The notes below the pieces were generated by a model. It ran no database searches. It worked only from the letters and a program-made list of their open reading frames with translations, and was not told the DNA's origin. From Desulfopila sp. IMCC35008 (GTDB lineage Bacteria > Desulfobacterota > Desulfobulbia > Desulfobulbales > Desulfocapsaceae): a stretch of 64,000 bases of DNA. Each line of letters opens with the position of its first letter. Within the stretch, counting starts at the first letter, position 1. This document shows positions 33,567-44,164 of the stretch, piece after piece. A program made the position numbers and the translations under genes. The stretch is taken from positions 4,180,501 to 4,244,500 of the forward strand of contig NZ_CP050700.1 of the NCBI RefSeq assembly GCF_010646885.2. Direction: 5' to 3'.

Positions 33567-35450
33567 ATGTACGACAGATCTGCAATACCTAAACTGGTAA
33601 TATACTCAGTACTGTCTCTTGTGCTCACCTTATTCATGAGTACATCATGGGCACAACAAAATAAAGGTGACAGTGTAGATCCGGTATATATGATATCTGA
33701 TTTTAAATCGGATATTACGAATAATACTCTCTCTATAGAGATAATGGGTGATACGATACCGGCGTTTACTGTTTCAGAGGAATTTGCTCCTTTCACGGTA
33801 ATTCTTGATATCTCCGGAGCTGTTTTTGCCGATGTCATCACACCTAATCCACCTACACTGCAGGTGAATACAATTGCCAAGATGTCCATCAAGGATCTTG
33901 CGACAGAAACTCCTGGAATAAAACGTTTTTCCTTTCAACTTGCAGATACCCACGATTATAAGATTAATCGTGCAGGTAACGGTATAAAAATAAATATTTA
34001 TCCATCCGTAAAGCAAGCTGAGGAAAGTTCAGCTCAGGCAGCTATTACTGACATTAAAATATCTAAAGATAAGGATATTACCACCATTGATCTAATGAGT
34101 GCCAAAACGCTTACTGATTACAAGGTAGGAACATTAGCTGGAGATTCAAATCAACCAGCGAGACTTTATATCGACATACCCGATGTCTCAATTACGAATC
34201 TTGTTCGCGAGAAAAAGATTGACACGGCAGTTTCCAGAATCAGAGTTGCTCCTCGGGGTACAGGTGCTCGTTTTGTTATAGATTCTGTCTCTTCGGAACT
34301 ATTCCCGTATGATGTCAAATCTACACCAGATTCTCTACAGGTTATCGTATCAGAAGTTAAGTCTTCCATTGTAAATTCTTCTGCAACGAAACCTGCGTCT
34401 CCCCCAGGTACAAATGCTGATGATACTCTCGATGAGCTTATTGAATCATCCACTGGAATGTTATCAGGTGAAACTATTCCTCCCTCTGAAGACGCAGATA
34501 ATCTGCAGGATACTTTTTCTTTCTCTGGCTATAACAAGCAACGGATTAGTATCGATTTTTACAAGATCGACATACATAATGTCTTCAGGCTATTTCGCCA
34601 AATTACTGATCTGAATATCATCGTTGATCAAGGCGTCAGTGGTACACTAACCCTCGCACTAACAGATGTACCCTGGGATTTTGCTCTTGATATTATCCTC
34701 AATCTACTTGATCTTGAGAAAGAGGAGCGTTTCAACACTATAGTAATTTATCCGAAAAAGAAGGCTTTTCTGTGGCCTGAAAGAGCAGAGGACAATCTCT
34801 CTTTTGAGGCTGATGTTGAAGTTGTTGAGCAGGAAGCACTCATCATCAGTGAATCTGCTAATCAATCAAAAGAAATCATTAAGGCTAAAGAACTTTTGGT
34901 GAAGGCACAGGAGTTTTTGAAAAGTGAGGACTACGAAGATGCGGCAGCACTCTATGAGCAAGCTGGCTCTCTCTGGCCAGACAATCCCAAAATCTATAAC
35001 AAGTTAGCCACACTCTATCTTGTAAACCTGGGTATGAATGCCAAATCGTTATACTATGCCAAGGAAAGCCTTAAAAAAGACAAATCAAACTTGAAGGCGG
35101 CATTATATGCGGCGATAGCATCTGCAAATATGCAACGTGTAGAAGAGGCATCCGAATATTTTACTCAGGCAATTAGCGGTACCCCTCCTATGAAAGAAGC
35201 TTTATTCAGTTTCGCTGCCTTCAGTGAGAACAACAACAAAGAAGAAATTGCACTAAAACTTCTAGATAAATACAATGAGAACTACGGAGAAACCGTGGAT
35301 ACCATGCTTGCAAAAGCTCGACTCTTCGATAAGCTTAAGCAACCAGAAAAAGCTACTGAGCAATATAAATCCATTATGGCTTCCGGATATCAGTTACGTC
35401 CGGATCTAAAAAAATACATTCTCGGCCGTATAGCTGCCGGAACTAACTAA
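33567..35450 (+). CDS. AMIN/STN-domain and TPR protein of the pilus operon (PilQ N-terminal-like, no secretin pore)
   Basis: A 627-residue exported protein with a signal peptide ending near SWAQQ. Residues 30-270 hold two AMIN-like domains of the kind found at the PilQ N-terminus (FTVSEEFAPFTVILDISGA; TTIDLMSAKTLTDYKVG). Residues 325-405 are an STN-type domain (RISIDFYKIDIHNVFRLFRQ, GTLTLALTDVPWDFALDIIL). There is no secretin barrel; the C-terminus (430-627) is a run of TPR helices (AAALYEQAGSLWPDNPKIYN). It looks like the periplasmic half of PilQ carried as a separate TPR adaptor. The barrel is supplied by the next gene, 56 bases on. Confidence 0.85.
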   Translation: MYDRSAIPKLVIYSVLSLVLTLFMSTSWAQQNKGDSVDPVYMISDFKSDITNNTLSIEIMGDTIPAFTVSEEFAPFTVILDISGAVFADVITPNPPTLQVNTIAKMSIKDLATETPGIKRFSFQLADTHDYKINRAGNGIKINIYPSVKQAEESSAQAAITDIKISKDKDITTIDLMSAKTLTDYKVGTLAGDSNQPARLYIDIPDVSITNLVREKKIDTAVSRIRVAPRGTGARFVIDSVSSELFPYDVKSTPDSLQVIVSEVKSSIVNSSATKPASPPGTNADDTLDELIESSTGMLSGETIPPSEDADNLQDTFSFSGYNKQRISIDFYKIDIHNVFRLFRQITDLNIIVDQGVSGTLTLALTDVPWDFALDIILNLLDLEKEERFNTIVIYPKKKAFLWPERAEDNLSFEADVEVVEQEALIISESANQSKEIIKAKELLVKAQEFLKSEDYEDAAALYEQAGSLWPDNPKIYNKLATLYLVNLGMNAKSLYYAKESLKKDKSNLKAALYAAIASANMQRVEEASEYFTQAISGTPPMKEALFSFAAFSENNNKEEIALKLLDKYNENYGETVDTMLAKARLFDKLKQPEKATEQYKSIMASGYQLRPDLKKYILGRIAAGTN

Positions 35451-35506
35451 TTACCATTGAGCGATTACCAATGACTAAGGCAAAAAGACAGCTCAAAGAG
35501 GATCGT

Positions 35507-37255
35507 ATGAAGTATTTCAAACAAAGTCTATTGTTCAGTAGCTTCGTATTTCTTCTAATCAGTTTATCTGCTTGTAATCAGGTTAATACCGAAAGCGACA
35601 CTACTGCATTAGAAGAGACAACGGAAATGGCCTCAGGTCAGAAGGCGGTAGCCCCTGCCCAAGAAGTAACAGCCAATCCCCTAACTCTTCCAGTCAATTA
35701 TCAAACCCCGAGTTACATGGTTGACTTAGAAAGCAAGGAAGAGCTTGGGAATGAAGAAATTTCGACAATAAAAGTTGGCGCATCTATCAGGTCAACTCGC
35801 GGTCCTCAACCACTGTGGGACATTCTTAAGAGATTAGCCGCGCTGAAAAAAATGAATGTTTCTTGGGCGAGTGATGTAGATCAAAAGGTCCTTGTCGATG
35901 TTGATATAAATGCTAGTGATGATTTTTATCTAGCTATTGATAACTTACTACGACAGGTCGATTATTATCACGAAGTGAAAGGAAATACGATCGTTGTTAA
36001 GTACAAGGAAGTAAGAAGATTCCATATAGCAATGCCTTTTACTAAATCCAATTACGGTACAGGAACTGGTGGGAATCTGCTTGGAAATGATGAGGAATCT
36101 AGCAATATAGATGGAACGATCCAACTAAAAAGCATGGAAAATGAGTTCGATCTCTGGCAAAACATCCAGGCAAATATGGATGCTATCATCAACACCTGGA
36201 ACACTCAAGCGGTTAACCCAGTAGACACTCCTCCTGCTGCAGCGGATGATGCCGAAGCAACTGGTGATGATGCACAATTAGCTACCCGGCAAGTTTCATC
36301 CGGTGGGAGCATGTATATAATTGATAAACCGATCGGGATGATAACAGTTACAGCACCCCGCCCTCTTCTTGACCGTCTTGAAACATATTTTGATTCATTA
36401 AAAAAGGAACTTTATAAACAGGTTACTATCGAAGCAAAAATCATTGAAGTTCAATTAACGGATGCTTCGTCTATTGGTATCAATTGGTCTTCTGTTCTTA
36501 AGAATTTCAATATTTCTGGCACTGTTGACTTTGGTTATAATGGACAAATTTATCCATATATTTCATCCAACGAAAGCCCAAACCCTGCTGGTGCTCCATA
36601 TAATAATACCGGTCAGGATTATTCCACATATTCATCTATTAATGCACATACTGATCTGCACGATCCTGGCCGTTTTGTTTCAAAAATCACACTCGGATCT
36701 GCCAATTTTGACATCTTTTTGAACGCTTTAAAAGAGCAAGGTGATACCAAAATACTGTCAAATCCCAAGATTAGCGTAATGAATGGTCAACCAGCTCTCA
36801 TTACCGTTGGACGTAACGTAACATACGTAGATTCTATTGAATCAGATCTCGATTCAGACACGGGCATTATTACTTATACTGTTGAAACTGAAAGGATTCT
36901 ATCCGGTCTTGGAATGGCATTAACAGCGACTGTACTTGATGATAAACAAATCATCATGAACTTAGTTCCTGTTACATCAGAACTTATTGAACCCATTGAA
37001 TACCTTGCAGTAGGTAATCTTGGTGGAACAGTTGGCCTTCCTATTGTGAATGTGCGTGAAATGAGTACAACTGTTAGGGTAAATGATGGAGAAATGCTCG
37101 TGATTGGTGGCCTTATCAGTAATGTTGATGAAACAGAAGGAGAATTTGCCCCTGTTTTAGGGGATATTCCCTTGCTGCGCTATCTGTTCGGATATGAAGA
37201 GAAAGTAGTCAGAAAACGTGAGCTGATCATTCTCTTAAAACCTAGAATCATATAA
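35507..37255 (+). CDS. MshL/PilQ-type secretin lipoprotein
   Basis: A 582-residue outer-membrane secretin from ATG 35507, preceded by GAGGATCGT. An earlier start at 35471 would push the signal peptide inward. The lipobox is LSAC, so it is lipid-anchored. An N0/STN-like domain (PLWDILKRLAALKKMNVSW) and an N1-like domain precede the barrel. The secretin core includes QVTIEAKIIEVQL, ILSNPKISVMNGQPALITVG and VGLPIVNVREMSTTVRVNDG, then LVIGGLI, ending GDIPLLRYLFGYEEKVVRKR. The pattern matches MshL more than PilQ. It forms the pore for pilus exit. Confidence 0.9.
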   Translation: MKYFKQSLLFSSFVFLLISLSACNQVNTESDTTALEETTEMASGQKAVAPAQEVTANPLTLPVNYQTPSYMVDLESKEELGNEEISTIKVGASIRSTRGPQPLWDILKRLAALKKMNVSWASDVDQKVLVDVDINASDDFYLAIDNLLRQVDYYHEVKGNTIVVKYKEVRRFHIAMPFTKSNYGTGTGGNLLGNDEESSNIDGTIQLKSMENEFDLWQNIQANMDAIINTWNTQAVNPVDTPPAAADDAEATGDDAQLATRQVSSGGSMYIIDKPIGMITVTAPRPLLDRLETYFDSLKKELYKQVTIEAKIIEVQLTDASSIGINWSSVLKNFNISGTVDFGYNGQIYPYISSNESPNPAGAPYNNTGQDYSTYSSINAHTDLHDPGRFVSKITLGSANFDIFLNALKEQGDTKILSNPKISVMNGQPALITVGRNVTYVDSIESDLDSDTGIITYTVETERILSGLGMALTATVLDDKQIIMNLVPVTSELIEPIEYLAVGNLGGTVGLPIVNVREMSTTVRVNDGEMLVIGGLISNVDETEGEFAPVLGDIPLLRYLFGYEEKVVRKRELIILLKPRII

Positions 37256-37309
37256 TTCAACATTTTGTAGAAGTGGGAATTCTATCATAAAGATATGGAG
37301 AAGATGAAA

Positions 37310-38332
37310 ATGCATAGGCTGAATTTTTTTATCGCAGGCGTTCTGGCATTAGTACTTACCGGATGCGGACAGACAGTCATAGAAACATTAAACGTTCCTG
37401 AAAATCCTGGTTTCAACGCTCCAGGAGTCGGAAAGTCTGTCGTTATTTTACCGTTTGCTGACTATTCTGGTGGCGCAAATATTGAGTCTGCACACAGACG
37501 TAATATGATAGTTACAGAAACGTTGACAGATCGTTTTGTTGCAAATGGATTTTCCTTACCCATTCAGGAAGATGTCTTTCAATACATGATTAACCAGAAC
37601 GTTATATCTCTCATGGCGTATGAAGATAAGCGTTCAAGCTCAATGAATTTTGAATTGACTGATGGTGATTGGTCACCTCAGATGAGAAACGAAATCAAAA
37701 AGTATATAGCAGAGCAAGAAAATGAATTGAAAAATGATGCTATTACAAGTCCTGGCGCACATGGTCTTACACCTAAGACTATTGCAAAAATCGGACGACA
37801 ATTTGACGCCGATTATATAATTCGTGGCCGAATTCTTGAATTCAAAACTCGTGAGGAAGCGACATGGGAACCATGGAAGAAAGGTCTTTTACCGTTCATC
37901 AATAACGGTACGAACCGCATACTGTTTGGTTTCGCCGATTCCGATGAATATGATCTTGATAACAACAAGATTACAGGTGGAATTTATGGCGCCCGGATTG
38001 GCTACGAGTCTTCACACTGGCCATGGGGCAGTGGTGACACAGTACTTGGTATAAGTGGGGGTGACACTGCGAACTCCATCCTCTGGGGTGCTATCGGATA
38101 CGGTCTTGGTGAAAACACATATAACAGTGGCAAAGTAGATCAGGCTGTTGTTCAGTTGAGAATCTGGGTACAGGAAGCTGCTACAGGAAACGTTGTGTGG
38201 ACAAACAGGGTTCGTGTACAGGTATCTCCTGAATCATTCCTTGCAGACAACCAGTATGATACCCTTTTTAACAAGGCTATTGAGAAAGGAGTCACAACAC
38301 TTATCGAAAACTTTGTGACGTATGGCCTGTAA
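37310..38332 (+). CDS. CsgG/LpoB-like lipoprotein at end of pilus operon
   Basis: About 340 residues. The signal peptide ends in lipobox LTGC, so it is a lipoprotein. Start choice is among ATG 37295, 37304 and 37310; GGAG at 37297-37300 best serves 37310. SVVILPFADYSGG and a DADYIIRGRILEF segment resemble the nucleotide-binding-like fold of CsgG/LpoB periplasmic lipoproteins. The C-terminal half has a Gly/Asn-rich insert and a strand pattern VVQLRIWVQEAATGNVVWTN. It may stabilise or localise the secretin; the exact role is not known. Confidence 0.72.
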   Translation: MHRLNFFIAGVLALVLTGCGQTVIETLNVPENPGFNAPGVGKSVVILPFADYSGGANIESAHRRNMIVTETLTDRFVANGFSLPIQEDVFQYMINQNVISLMAYEDKRSSSMNFELTDGDWSPQMRNEIKKYIAEQENELKNDAITSPGAHGLTPKTIAKIGRQFDADYIIRGRILEFKTREEATWEPWKKGLLPFINNGTNRILFGFADSDEYDLDNNKITGGIYGARIGYESSHWPWGSGDTVLGISGGDTANSILWGAIGYGLGENTYNSGKVDQAVVQLRIWVQEAATGNVVWTNRVRVQVSPESFLADNQYDTLFNKAIEKGVTTLIENFVTYGL

Positions 38333-38366
38333 GAACTGAATTTACTTTAATTACACTCTTCTCCTA

Positions 38367-38410
38367 ATCAAAAAAGGGGTTGTCTCTATTGAGACAACCC
38401 CTTTTTTGAT
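38367..38410. terminator. Perfect bidirectional terminator between pilus operon and secB
   Basis: ATCAAAAAAGGGGTTGTCTC (38367-38386) and its exact reverse complement (38391-38410) form a 20-bp stem with a TATT loop. The A-run and T-run flanks give a U-tract on both strands, so it stops both the pilus operon and the convergent secB. Confidence 0.95.
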
Positions 38411-38437
38411 TGTATTTTGATTACTGTTAAAACCGAA

Positions 38438-38911
38438 TCAATTTCCGGCCTTTTTCTTTGCCTGAGCGTTCTGGAATAGAGCCATAAAGTTAACAGGCTC
38501 CATAAGAAATGGAGAGAAACCTCCATCTACAGTGACCTGACTCACAATCTGGCGGGTAAACGGAAAGAGCAGTGTCGGACAGTCAACCCCAAGAACCATT
38601 TCCAGATGTTCTTCTGGGATATTTTTCAGCAGAAAAATCGCTGCATGTTCCATCTCAAGGATAAAGAGTGATTTATCTTCTTCTTTGGAACCGACTTTTG
38701 CATAAATCTGCAGCGTGACTTCATAATGGTCATCATCTACTTTTTTATGGTTGAGGTTGAGGTTGAGTTCAACCTTTGGTTCAGATTGCTGTTGTGCTAT
38801 ATACACACCAGGAGCGTTAGGGTTTTCAAAAGAAAGATCCTTCATATACATCTTCTGCATCCTGAATTCAGGACGCGGTGCAGACTCCTGTGTACCGGTA
38901 TTTTCAGTCAT
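38438..38911 (-). CDS. secB: Protein-export chaperone SecB
   Basis: A 157-residue cytosolic chaperone. Family pattern: QKMYMKDLSFENPNAPGVYI near the N-terminus, VELNLNLNHKKVDDDHYEV, then LEMVLGVDCPTLLFPFTRQI and GGFSPFLMEPVNFMALF. It tetramerises and delivers unfolded preproteins to SecA. SecB is patchy outside the Alpha-, Beta- and Gammaproteobacteria, so its presence is informative. It lies downstream of uvrA but with a 324-base gap. Confidence 0.94.
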   Translation of the reverse strand: MTENTGTQESAPRPEFRMQKMYMKDLSFENPNAPGVYIAQQQSEPKVELNLNLNHKKVDDDHYEVTLQIYAKVGSKEEDKSLFILEMEHAAIFLLKNIPEEHLEMVLGVDCPTLLFPFTRQIVSQVTVDGGFSPFLMEPVNFMALFQNAQAKKKAGN

Positions 38912-39235
38912 TTTTTCCTCATATATTGTTATTTACAAATTTAGCCTGAATTTCTCATGAACATTGCATCGAGTTGGCTTGATTCCACTTGCGACATGGC
39001 TTTCAGTATCTTGATGTACGTAGCCCAATCTTACAAAATGTTCACCAAAGGTCAGTTCATCCAGTGCCGTCTACAGACTTGTTTCGCTTGCAAAAAGAAT
39101 CAACGCTTATCTTCTTCCAAAAAATATTGACTTCGGCATCGCTTGAACTGATGAAAAATCCGAATTAGGACTTTTCCACGAATCCTATGAATTTGGATCG
39201 CATTAAACTCCACTTATCAAGATCAAGCAAGTTTT
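38912..39235. other. Intergenic region between uvrA and secB
   Basis: 324 bases with no gene supported. It must contain the secB promoter on the minus strand, but I cannot place a convincing -35/-10 pair. No RNA gene or strong terminator is evident. Confidence 0.35.
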
Positions 39236-42097
39236 TCAATTCCTGTCTGTATTTCTATTCTGGGTAAGAATCGGTTTTAAAAACATCCCGGTATAAGATT
39301 GTTCAACCTCAGATATTTCTTCAGGCGGACCACATGCCACGATTTCGCCACCACGATCTCCACCTTCAGGCCCTACATCAATTATCCAGTCTGCAGTTTT
39401 CACTACATCCAGGTTATGTTCGATTACAATTACTGTATTTCCCTGATCCACTAACCTCTCCAAAACGTGCAACAGATGTTGGATGTCTGAAGGATGCAAC
39501 CCAGTTGTCGGCTCGTCTAGGATATAAAGAGTCTTTCCGCTACTTCTCCCTGACAACTCCCTGGCAAGTTTAACTCGCTGTGCCTCGCCACCTGAAAGTG
39601 TTACAGAAGACTGTCCAAGCTTAATATAAGACAACCCAACATCATATAGGGTCTGTAATCTATTCCTGATCGGAGGGATATTTGTAAAAAATTCGAGTGC
39701 TTCTTCTACTGTCATGCTCAGGACTTCGTGAATATTTTTTTCACGATACTTTATATCAAGGGTCTCCTGATTATACCTTTTCCCATGGCATGTTTCGCAT
39801 ACAACATAAATATCCGGCAGGAAGTGCATGGCAATTTTAATGACCCCTTCGCCATCACATGCCTCGCAGCGTCCACCTTTGAGGTTAAAACTAAATCGAC
39901 CTGGTTTATAGCCACGTGCTCGTGCTTCAGGTAGCCTTGCAAACAGGTCCCTGATCGGAGTAAAGACACCGGTATACGTTGCAGGATTTGAGCGAGGTGT
40001 CCTACCAATAGGGCTTTGATCAATATCGATTATCTTATCAATCAGATCCAAACCTGTGATGGTACCTGCCCCATTTCCAAAGCTTTTCTCCCGTCTCAGG
40101 GATAAACCTTTCCGCGCCAATTTAAATAATGTTTCTATCACCAGCGAGCTTTTCCCTGACCCGGAAACACCGGTTACACATGTCATAACACCAAGCGGGA
40201 ACTTGACCGAAACATTTTTCAGATTATTGGTAGTAGCCTTCATGACCGCCAATTTCATCTTCCCGTTCTTGCTGACCTGTTTTCTTTTTGCAGGGATCTC
40301 AATTCGTTTTCTATCAGAAAGAAAAGCTCCGGTTATAGATTTTTCATTTACCAGCAATCCATCCAGGTCTCCACTATATACGATCTCACCACCATGAACA
40401 CCAGCTCCGACCCCCATATCTAGAATATGGTCAGCAGCCACAATGGTATCTGTATCATGTTCGACGACGATGACACTATTTCCGAGATCACGGAGTTCAA
40501 TAAGAGTATTAATCAATTTCTGGTTATCCCTCTGATGCAAACCTATACTCGGCTCATCAAGAATGTACAGAACCCCTGCCAACCTGGATCCGATCTGCGA
40601 AGCAAGCCTTATTCTCTGAGCCTCGCCACCGGACAATGTCCCCGCCTTCCTTTCAAGAGAGAGATAACCAAGCCCGACATCTTCAAGAAACGACAAGCGA
40701 TCCACTATTTCTTTCAAGATCGGCTCTCCAATCTGCCTCTCACGTGAATTGAATGGTAAAAGCGGAAGCTCCTGTAGTAACCTTTCGATTGAAAAACAGG
40801 TCAATTCATAAATAGAGCGTTTCCCAATAAGTATAGATAAGGCCGCTGGTTTAAGACGTGCTCCGGAGCATTTTGAACAGACCTGCTCATTCATAAACTT
40901 CGCTAATTCTTCCCGAATCATCGGCGACTGCGTTTCATGATACCGTCTGTCAAGTTGAGGAATGACTCCTTCAAACGCCTTCTCTGCCGTCATCACCCGT
41001 CGTCCTTTCTGGTAATGAAAATGAATTTCCTCACCACCAGAGCCAAAGAGGATAACGTCCTGCTGTTTTGGTGTAAGCTGTTTAAACGAGCTATCCAGTG
41101 AAAAGCCATAATGCTTTGCTACAGCTGCAAGTAATTGCCCGGTATATGTGGATTCAGATCGCCATCCCCATGGGGCTATGGCCCCTTGAGCAATACTTTT
41201 CGAATGATCGGGGACCACCAGGGCCGCATCAAAAAACTGATTTACCCCCAACCCACCGCACTCTTCACAGGCTCCCTGCGGATTGTTAAAGGAAAAAAGC
41301 TGAGTTGTCGGTTGAGGCATGGAGATTCCGCACTCATGACAGGCGGCATGTTCACTAAACAGCTGTTCTCTCTTATCATCAGGATAGTCAACCAGCAAAA
41401 AGCCTTCCGTCAGCTTTACAGCCGTACTAACCGAATCAGATAACCGTCTCCTGATCTCATTTTTAATCACCAATCTGTCAACAACTACCTCGATGGTATG
41501 GCGTTTATTCTTTTCTAACGCCTCAACATCGTCTGCATGGTACATTTCACCATCAATCCGTACGCGCACAAACCCTTCTTTACGAATACGGGCCAAGACC
41601 TGCTCATGACGACCTTTTCTATCTGTTACTATCGGCGCCAGCAGGATTACCTTCTTCCCCTCCGGTTCTGCCAGCAGCGTATTGACCATATCCTCAATCG
41701 ACTGTGCCTGGATCTCATTACCGCAATCCGGACAATGAGGTCTACCACATCTGGCATACAGGAGTCGAAGATGATCGTAAATCTCCGTTACCGTCCCGAC
41801 GGTCGAACGAGGATTTTTACTGGTTGTCTTCTGTTCGATGGATACTGCGGGTGAGAGTCCTTCCAGTGCATCCACTTCCGGTTTATCCATCTGGCCTAGA
41901 AACTGCCTGGCGTAGGTGGAGAGAGACTCTACGTACCTGCGCTGCCCTTCTGCGTAAAGAGTATCAAACGCCAGAGTGGATTTTCCGGAACCGGACAATC
42001 CGGTAAACACAACTAGTTTATTCCGGGGTAAATCAACACTAATATTTTTCAAATTATGCATACGGGCACCCCGTATGCTTAACGTTTTCGGTTCCAT
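39236..42097 (-). CDS. uvrA: Excinuclease ABC subunit A
   Basis: A 953-residue DNA-damage recognition ATPase, full length. Two ABC modules: Walker [21 protein letters not shown] near residue 31 and [18 protein letters not shown] near residue 640, with signature motifs [12 protein letters not shown] and [12 protein letters not shown]. Zinc sites are seen in [22 protein letters not shown] and [17 protein letters not shown]. It recruits UvrB to lesions. No uvrB or uvrC lies nearby. The CoA-binding protein gene follows its start on the upstream side, 25 bases away on the same strand. Confidence 0.97.
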   Translation of the reverse strand: MEPKTLSIRGARMHNLKNISVDLPRNKLVVFTGLSGSGKSTLAFDTLYAEGQRRYVESLSTYARQFLGQMDKPEVDALEGLSPAVSIEQKTTSKNPRSTVGTVTEIYDHLRLLYARCGRPHCPDCGNEIQAQSIEDMVNTLLAEPEGKKVILLAPIVTDRKGRHEQVLARIRKEGFVRVRIDGEMYHADDVEALEKNKRHTIEVVVDRLVIKNEIRRRLSDSVSTAVKLTEGFLLVDYPDDKREQLFSEHAACHECGISMPQPTTQLFSFNNPQGACEECGGLGVNQFFDAALVVPDHSKSIAQGAIAPWGWRSESTYTGQLLAAVAKHYGFSLDSSFKQLTPKQQDVILFGSGGEEIHFHYQKGRRVMTAEKAFEGVIPQLDRRYHETQSPMIREELAKFMNEQVCSKCSGARLKPAALSILIGKRSIYELTCFSIERLLQELPLLPFNSRERQIGEPILKEIVDRLSFLEDVGLGYLSLERKAGTLSGGEAQRIRLASQIGSRLAGVLYILDEPSIGLHQRDNQKLINTLIELRDLGNSVIVVEHDTDTIVAADHILDMGVGAGVHGGEIVYSGDLDGLLVNEKSITGAFLSDRKRIEIPAKRKQVSKNGKMKLAVMKATTNNLKNVSVKFPLGVMTCVTGVSGSGKSSLVIETLFKLARKGLSLRREKSFGNGAGTITGLDLIDKIIDIDQSPIGRTPRSNPATYTGVFTPIRDLFARLPEARARGYKPGRFSFNLKGGRCEACDGEGVIKIAMHFLPDIYVVCETCHGKRYNQETLDIKYREKNIHEVLSMTVEEALEFFTNIPPIRNRLQTLYDVGLSYIKLGQSSVTLSGGEAQRVKLARELSGRSSGKTLYILDEPTTGLHPSDIQHLLHVLERLVDQGNTVIVIEHNLDVVKTADWIIDVGPEGGDRGGEIVACGPPEEISEVEQSYTGMFLKPILTQNRNTDRN

Positions 42098-42122
42098 AAG
42101 TTTTGGAGGAGTTAAGAGGAAA

Positions 42123-42545
42123 TCAGGAAGGCTCGACGAGCAGACTCTGGTGGTCGATCTTGATACATCTATCCATAACTACTTTGAGGCCCTGCGTCCT
42201 GGCATAGTCAGCCGCCTCACCGTTCACTATCCCCTGTTGCATCCAGACAGCCTTTACACCAATCTTCACAGCAGACTCAACAATAGGATACACCTCCTCA
42301 GAACGACGGAAAATGTCAACAAGGTCAACAGCAATTGGGATCTCATCAAGGCTACTGTAACAGGTACGTTCCAGAATGGTTGTCTGGCCCGGATTCACAG
42401 GAATTACAGTATAGCCGGCCTCAATCAGGTACCTGGCAACCATATTGCTCGGACGCGCCTCCTTGGGAGATAACCCGACAACGGCAATGGTTTTGACTTC
42501 ACTGAGTAAATCCCGCAGTTCCTGCATTTCTGGAATATTCAACAT
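42123..42545 (-). CDS. CoA-binding domain protein (YccU family)
   Basis: A 140-residue single Rossmann-like domain. ATG 42545 was chosen because the frame upstream to 42755 contains an unlikely hydrophobic leader and homologues begin at [39 protein letters not shown] and NPGQ follow, then [20 protein letters not shown] and [12 protein letters not shown]. These are the standard motifs of the succinyl-CoA-synthetase-like CoA-binding family. The function in cells is not established. Co-directional with and just upstream of uvrA. Confidence 0.9.
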   Translation of the reverse strand: MLNIPEMQELRDLLSEVKTIAVVGLSPKEARPSNMVARYLIEAGYTVIPVNPGQTTILERTCYSSLDEIPIAVDLVDIFRRSEEVYPIVESAVKIGVKAVWMQQGIVNGEAADYARTQGLKVVMDRCIKIDHQSLLVEPS

Positions 42546-42782
42546 AGTTATTAGTGGTGACAGGACCGATGATACCGGTGTTAAATTAGTACGGATAAAA
42601 GATGAGTTACAGCTACGCCACCTCTCACTTACATGGTAGCTTAAAAGTATGACCCCATAGACAAAAGTCAAGAGAACAATTATAGTTGAGCAGGATTTCA
42701 GGAGGGAGAAAAGTGCAACACCACGTTGCCTGATAAAAAAAGCTTTCTCATTCAATATTCAGCATACAGCAAGGGATAATTC

Positions 42783-43652
42783 ATGAACTTTCAGGATATT
42801 ATTTTTACACTGGACACATATTGGGCCGAAAAGGGCTGCGTTATTCAGCAACCATATGACATGGAAGTTGGAGCAGGGACATTCCACCCCGCGACCCTGC
42901 TACGAGCTCTGGGGCCGGAACCATGGAAAGCAGCCTACCCTCAACCCTCCCGTAGACCAACCGATGGACGTTACGGTGATAACCCCAACCGCTTGCAGCA
43001 TTATTACCAGTATCAGGTAGTCATCAAACCATCCCCACTGGATGTGCAGGAGCTTTATCTGGAAAGCCTGAAACGATTTGGTCTGGATCTTCTGGAGCAT
43101 GACATTCGTTTTGTCGAGGATGACTGGGAGTCACCAACACTTGGTGCCTCCGGACTCGGCTGGGAAGTGTGGCTTGATGGGATGGAGATTACCCAGTTCA
43201 CCTACTTTCAACAGGCAGGTTCCATCGACTTACACCCGACAACGGTAGAAATCACCTATGGCCTTGAACGCATTGCCATGTACCTGCAGGGTGTCGAGAG
43301 CGTTTACGACATCAAGTGGAACAATACGGTATCTTACGGCCAGATCTTTCACCAGGCCGAGGTTGAATTTTCAACATTCAATTTCGAGGAAGCCAACGTC
43401 GAGGAAATGATTAGGTTTTTTAATGTGTACGAAGAAGAAGCTCTCAAGCTGGTTGAAAAAAACCTTATCCTGCCGGCTTATGATTTCTGCCTGAAATGCT
43501 CGCACACCTTTAACCTGCTTGATGCGCGCAAAGCAATCAGTGTTGCTGAACGCACCCGCTATATCGGTCGTATTCGGAATATTGCCAGAAAAGTCGCTGA
43601 AAGATACGTCATTCAACGCGAAGAAATGGGTCACCCGCTCATCAAAGCATAA
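42783..43652 (+). CDS. glyQ: Glycyl-tRNA synthetase alpha subunit
   Basis: A 289-residue class II catalytic alpha subunit. It starts [20 protein letters not shown], followed by [20 protein letters not shown] and the [20 protein letters not shown] block that builds the active site. [15 protein letters not shown] and [13 protein letters not shown] complete the class II motifs. It charges tRNA-Gly together with GlyS. The beta-subunit gene glyS, normally directly downstream, is absent here; a hairpin and a non-coding region follow. Confidence 0.97.
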   Translation: MNFQDIIFTLDTYWAEKGCVIQQPYDMEVGAGTFHPATLLRALGPEPWKAAYPQPSRRPTDGRYGDNPNRLQHYYQYQVVIKPSPLDVQELYLESLKRFGLDLLEHDIRFVEDDWESPTLGASGLGWEVWLDGMEITQFTYFQQAGSIDLHPTTVEITYGLERIAMYLQGVESVYDIKWNNTVSYGQIFHQAEVEFSTFNFEEANVEEMIRFFNVYEEEALKLVEKNLILPAYDFCLKCSHTFNLLDARKAISVAERTRYIGRIRNIARKVAERYVIQREEMGHPLIKA

Positions 43653-43677
43653 CCTGTCTACTTCAGCATATAAACGC

Positions 43678-43707
43678 CTGTCCGTTTTCATTTATCAGCG
43701 GACAGGT
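43678..43707 (+). terminator. Weak hairpin terminator after glyQ
   Basis: CCTGTCCG (43678-43685) pairs with CGGACAGG (43700-43707) around a 14-base T-rich loop, 26 bases after the glyQ stop. The following TATTTGTA is only a modest U-tract. Confidence 0.5.
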
Positions 43708-44164
43708 ATTTGTACTGCCGCATAAAAACCTATTCTGTTTCAATCCGAAAACTCATCATTTTGTTCAGGATCAAGGCATGTATCGAATGTCACCACAGAC
43801 AAGTAGCAGATATTATCAAGATGATTATTCGATACGCATCGTTGATCGACCCCCTTCTTTCAGGTTTGCTAATTGTTTCAGGAGCAATATTTCACTTTTC
43901 CCTTTCATGTACAGCTCTCAATAAACATTTCAATCAGTCAGGTTGCCTTTAGATGACTGATCATCTCTCGTGTATTTATTAACCTACACCTTAATTATAG
44001 ATTTGATTTACGATACCTTTCAACAGGTTATACTGTTGTTTTCATAGTGCACACAGTTTCCTTATTCCCTTTACTGGTGATACTATTCATCCAGCCAAAC
44101 ATTACATTGAGCAAGTTAGAAGAAGGTTGAAAAATGCTCAGTCCCACTTTCCAAGGTTAGAATA
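43708..44164. other. Intergenic region after glyQ
   Basis: About 450 bases with no supported gene. An 80-codon frame at 43710-43952 lacks a ribosome binding site and protein character. The region marks the change from core genes to lower-GC accessory genes. Confidence 0.4.

Noticed and set aside
42546..42755. Extended N-terminus with membrane helix for the CoA-binding protein
   Set aside because: Homologues start near [15 protein letters not shown]; the upstream frame is more likely non-coding leader shared with the glyQ promoter region.
43710..43952. 80-codon plus-strand frame after glyQ
   Set aside because: No ribosome binding site, not GlyS-like, and it overlaps a region that looks non-coding.
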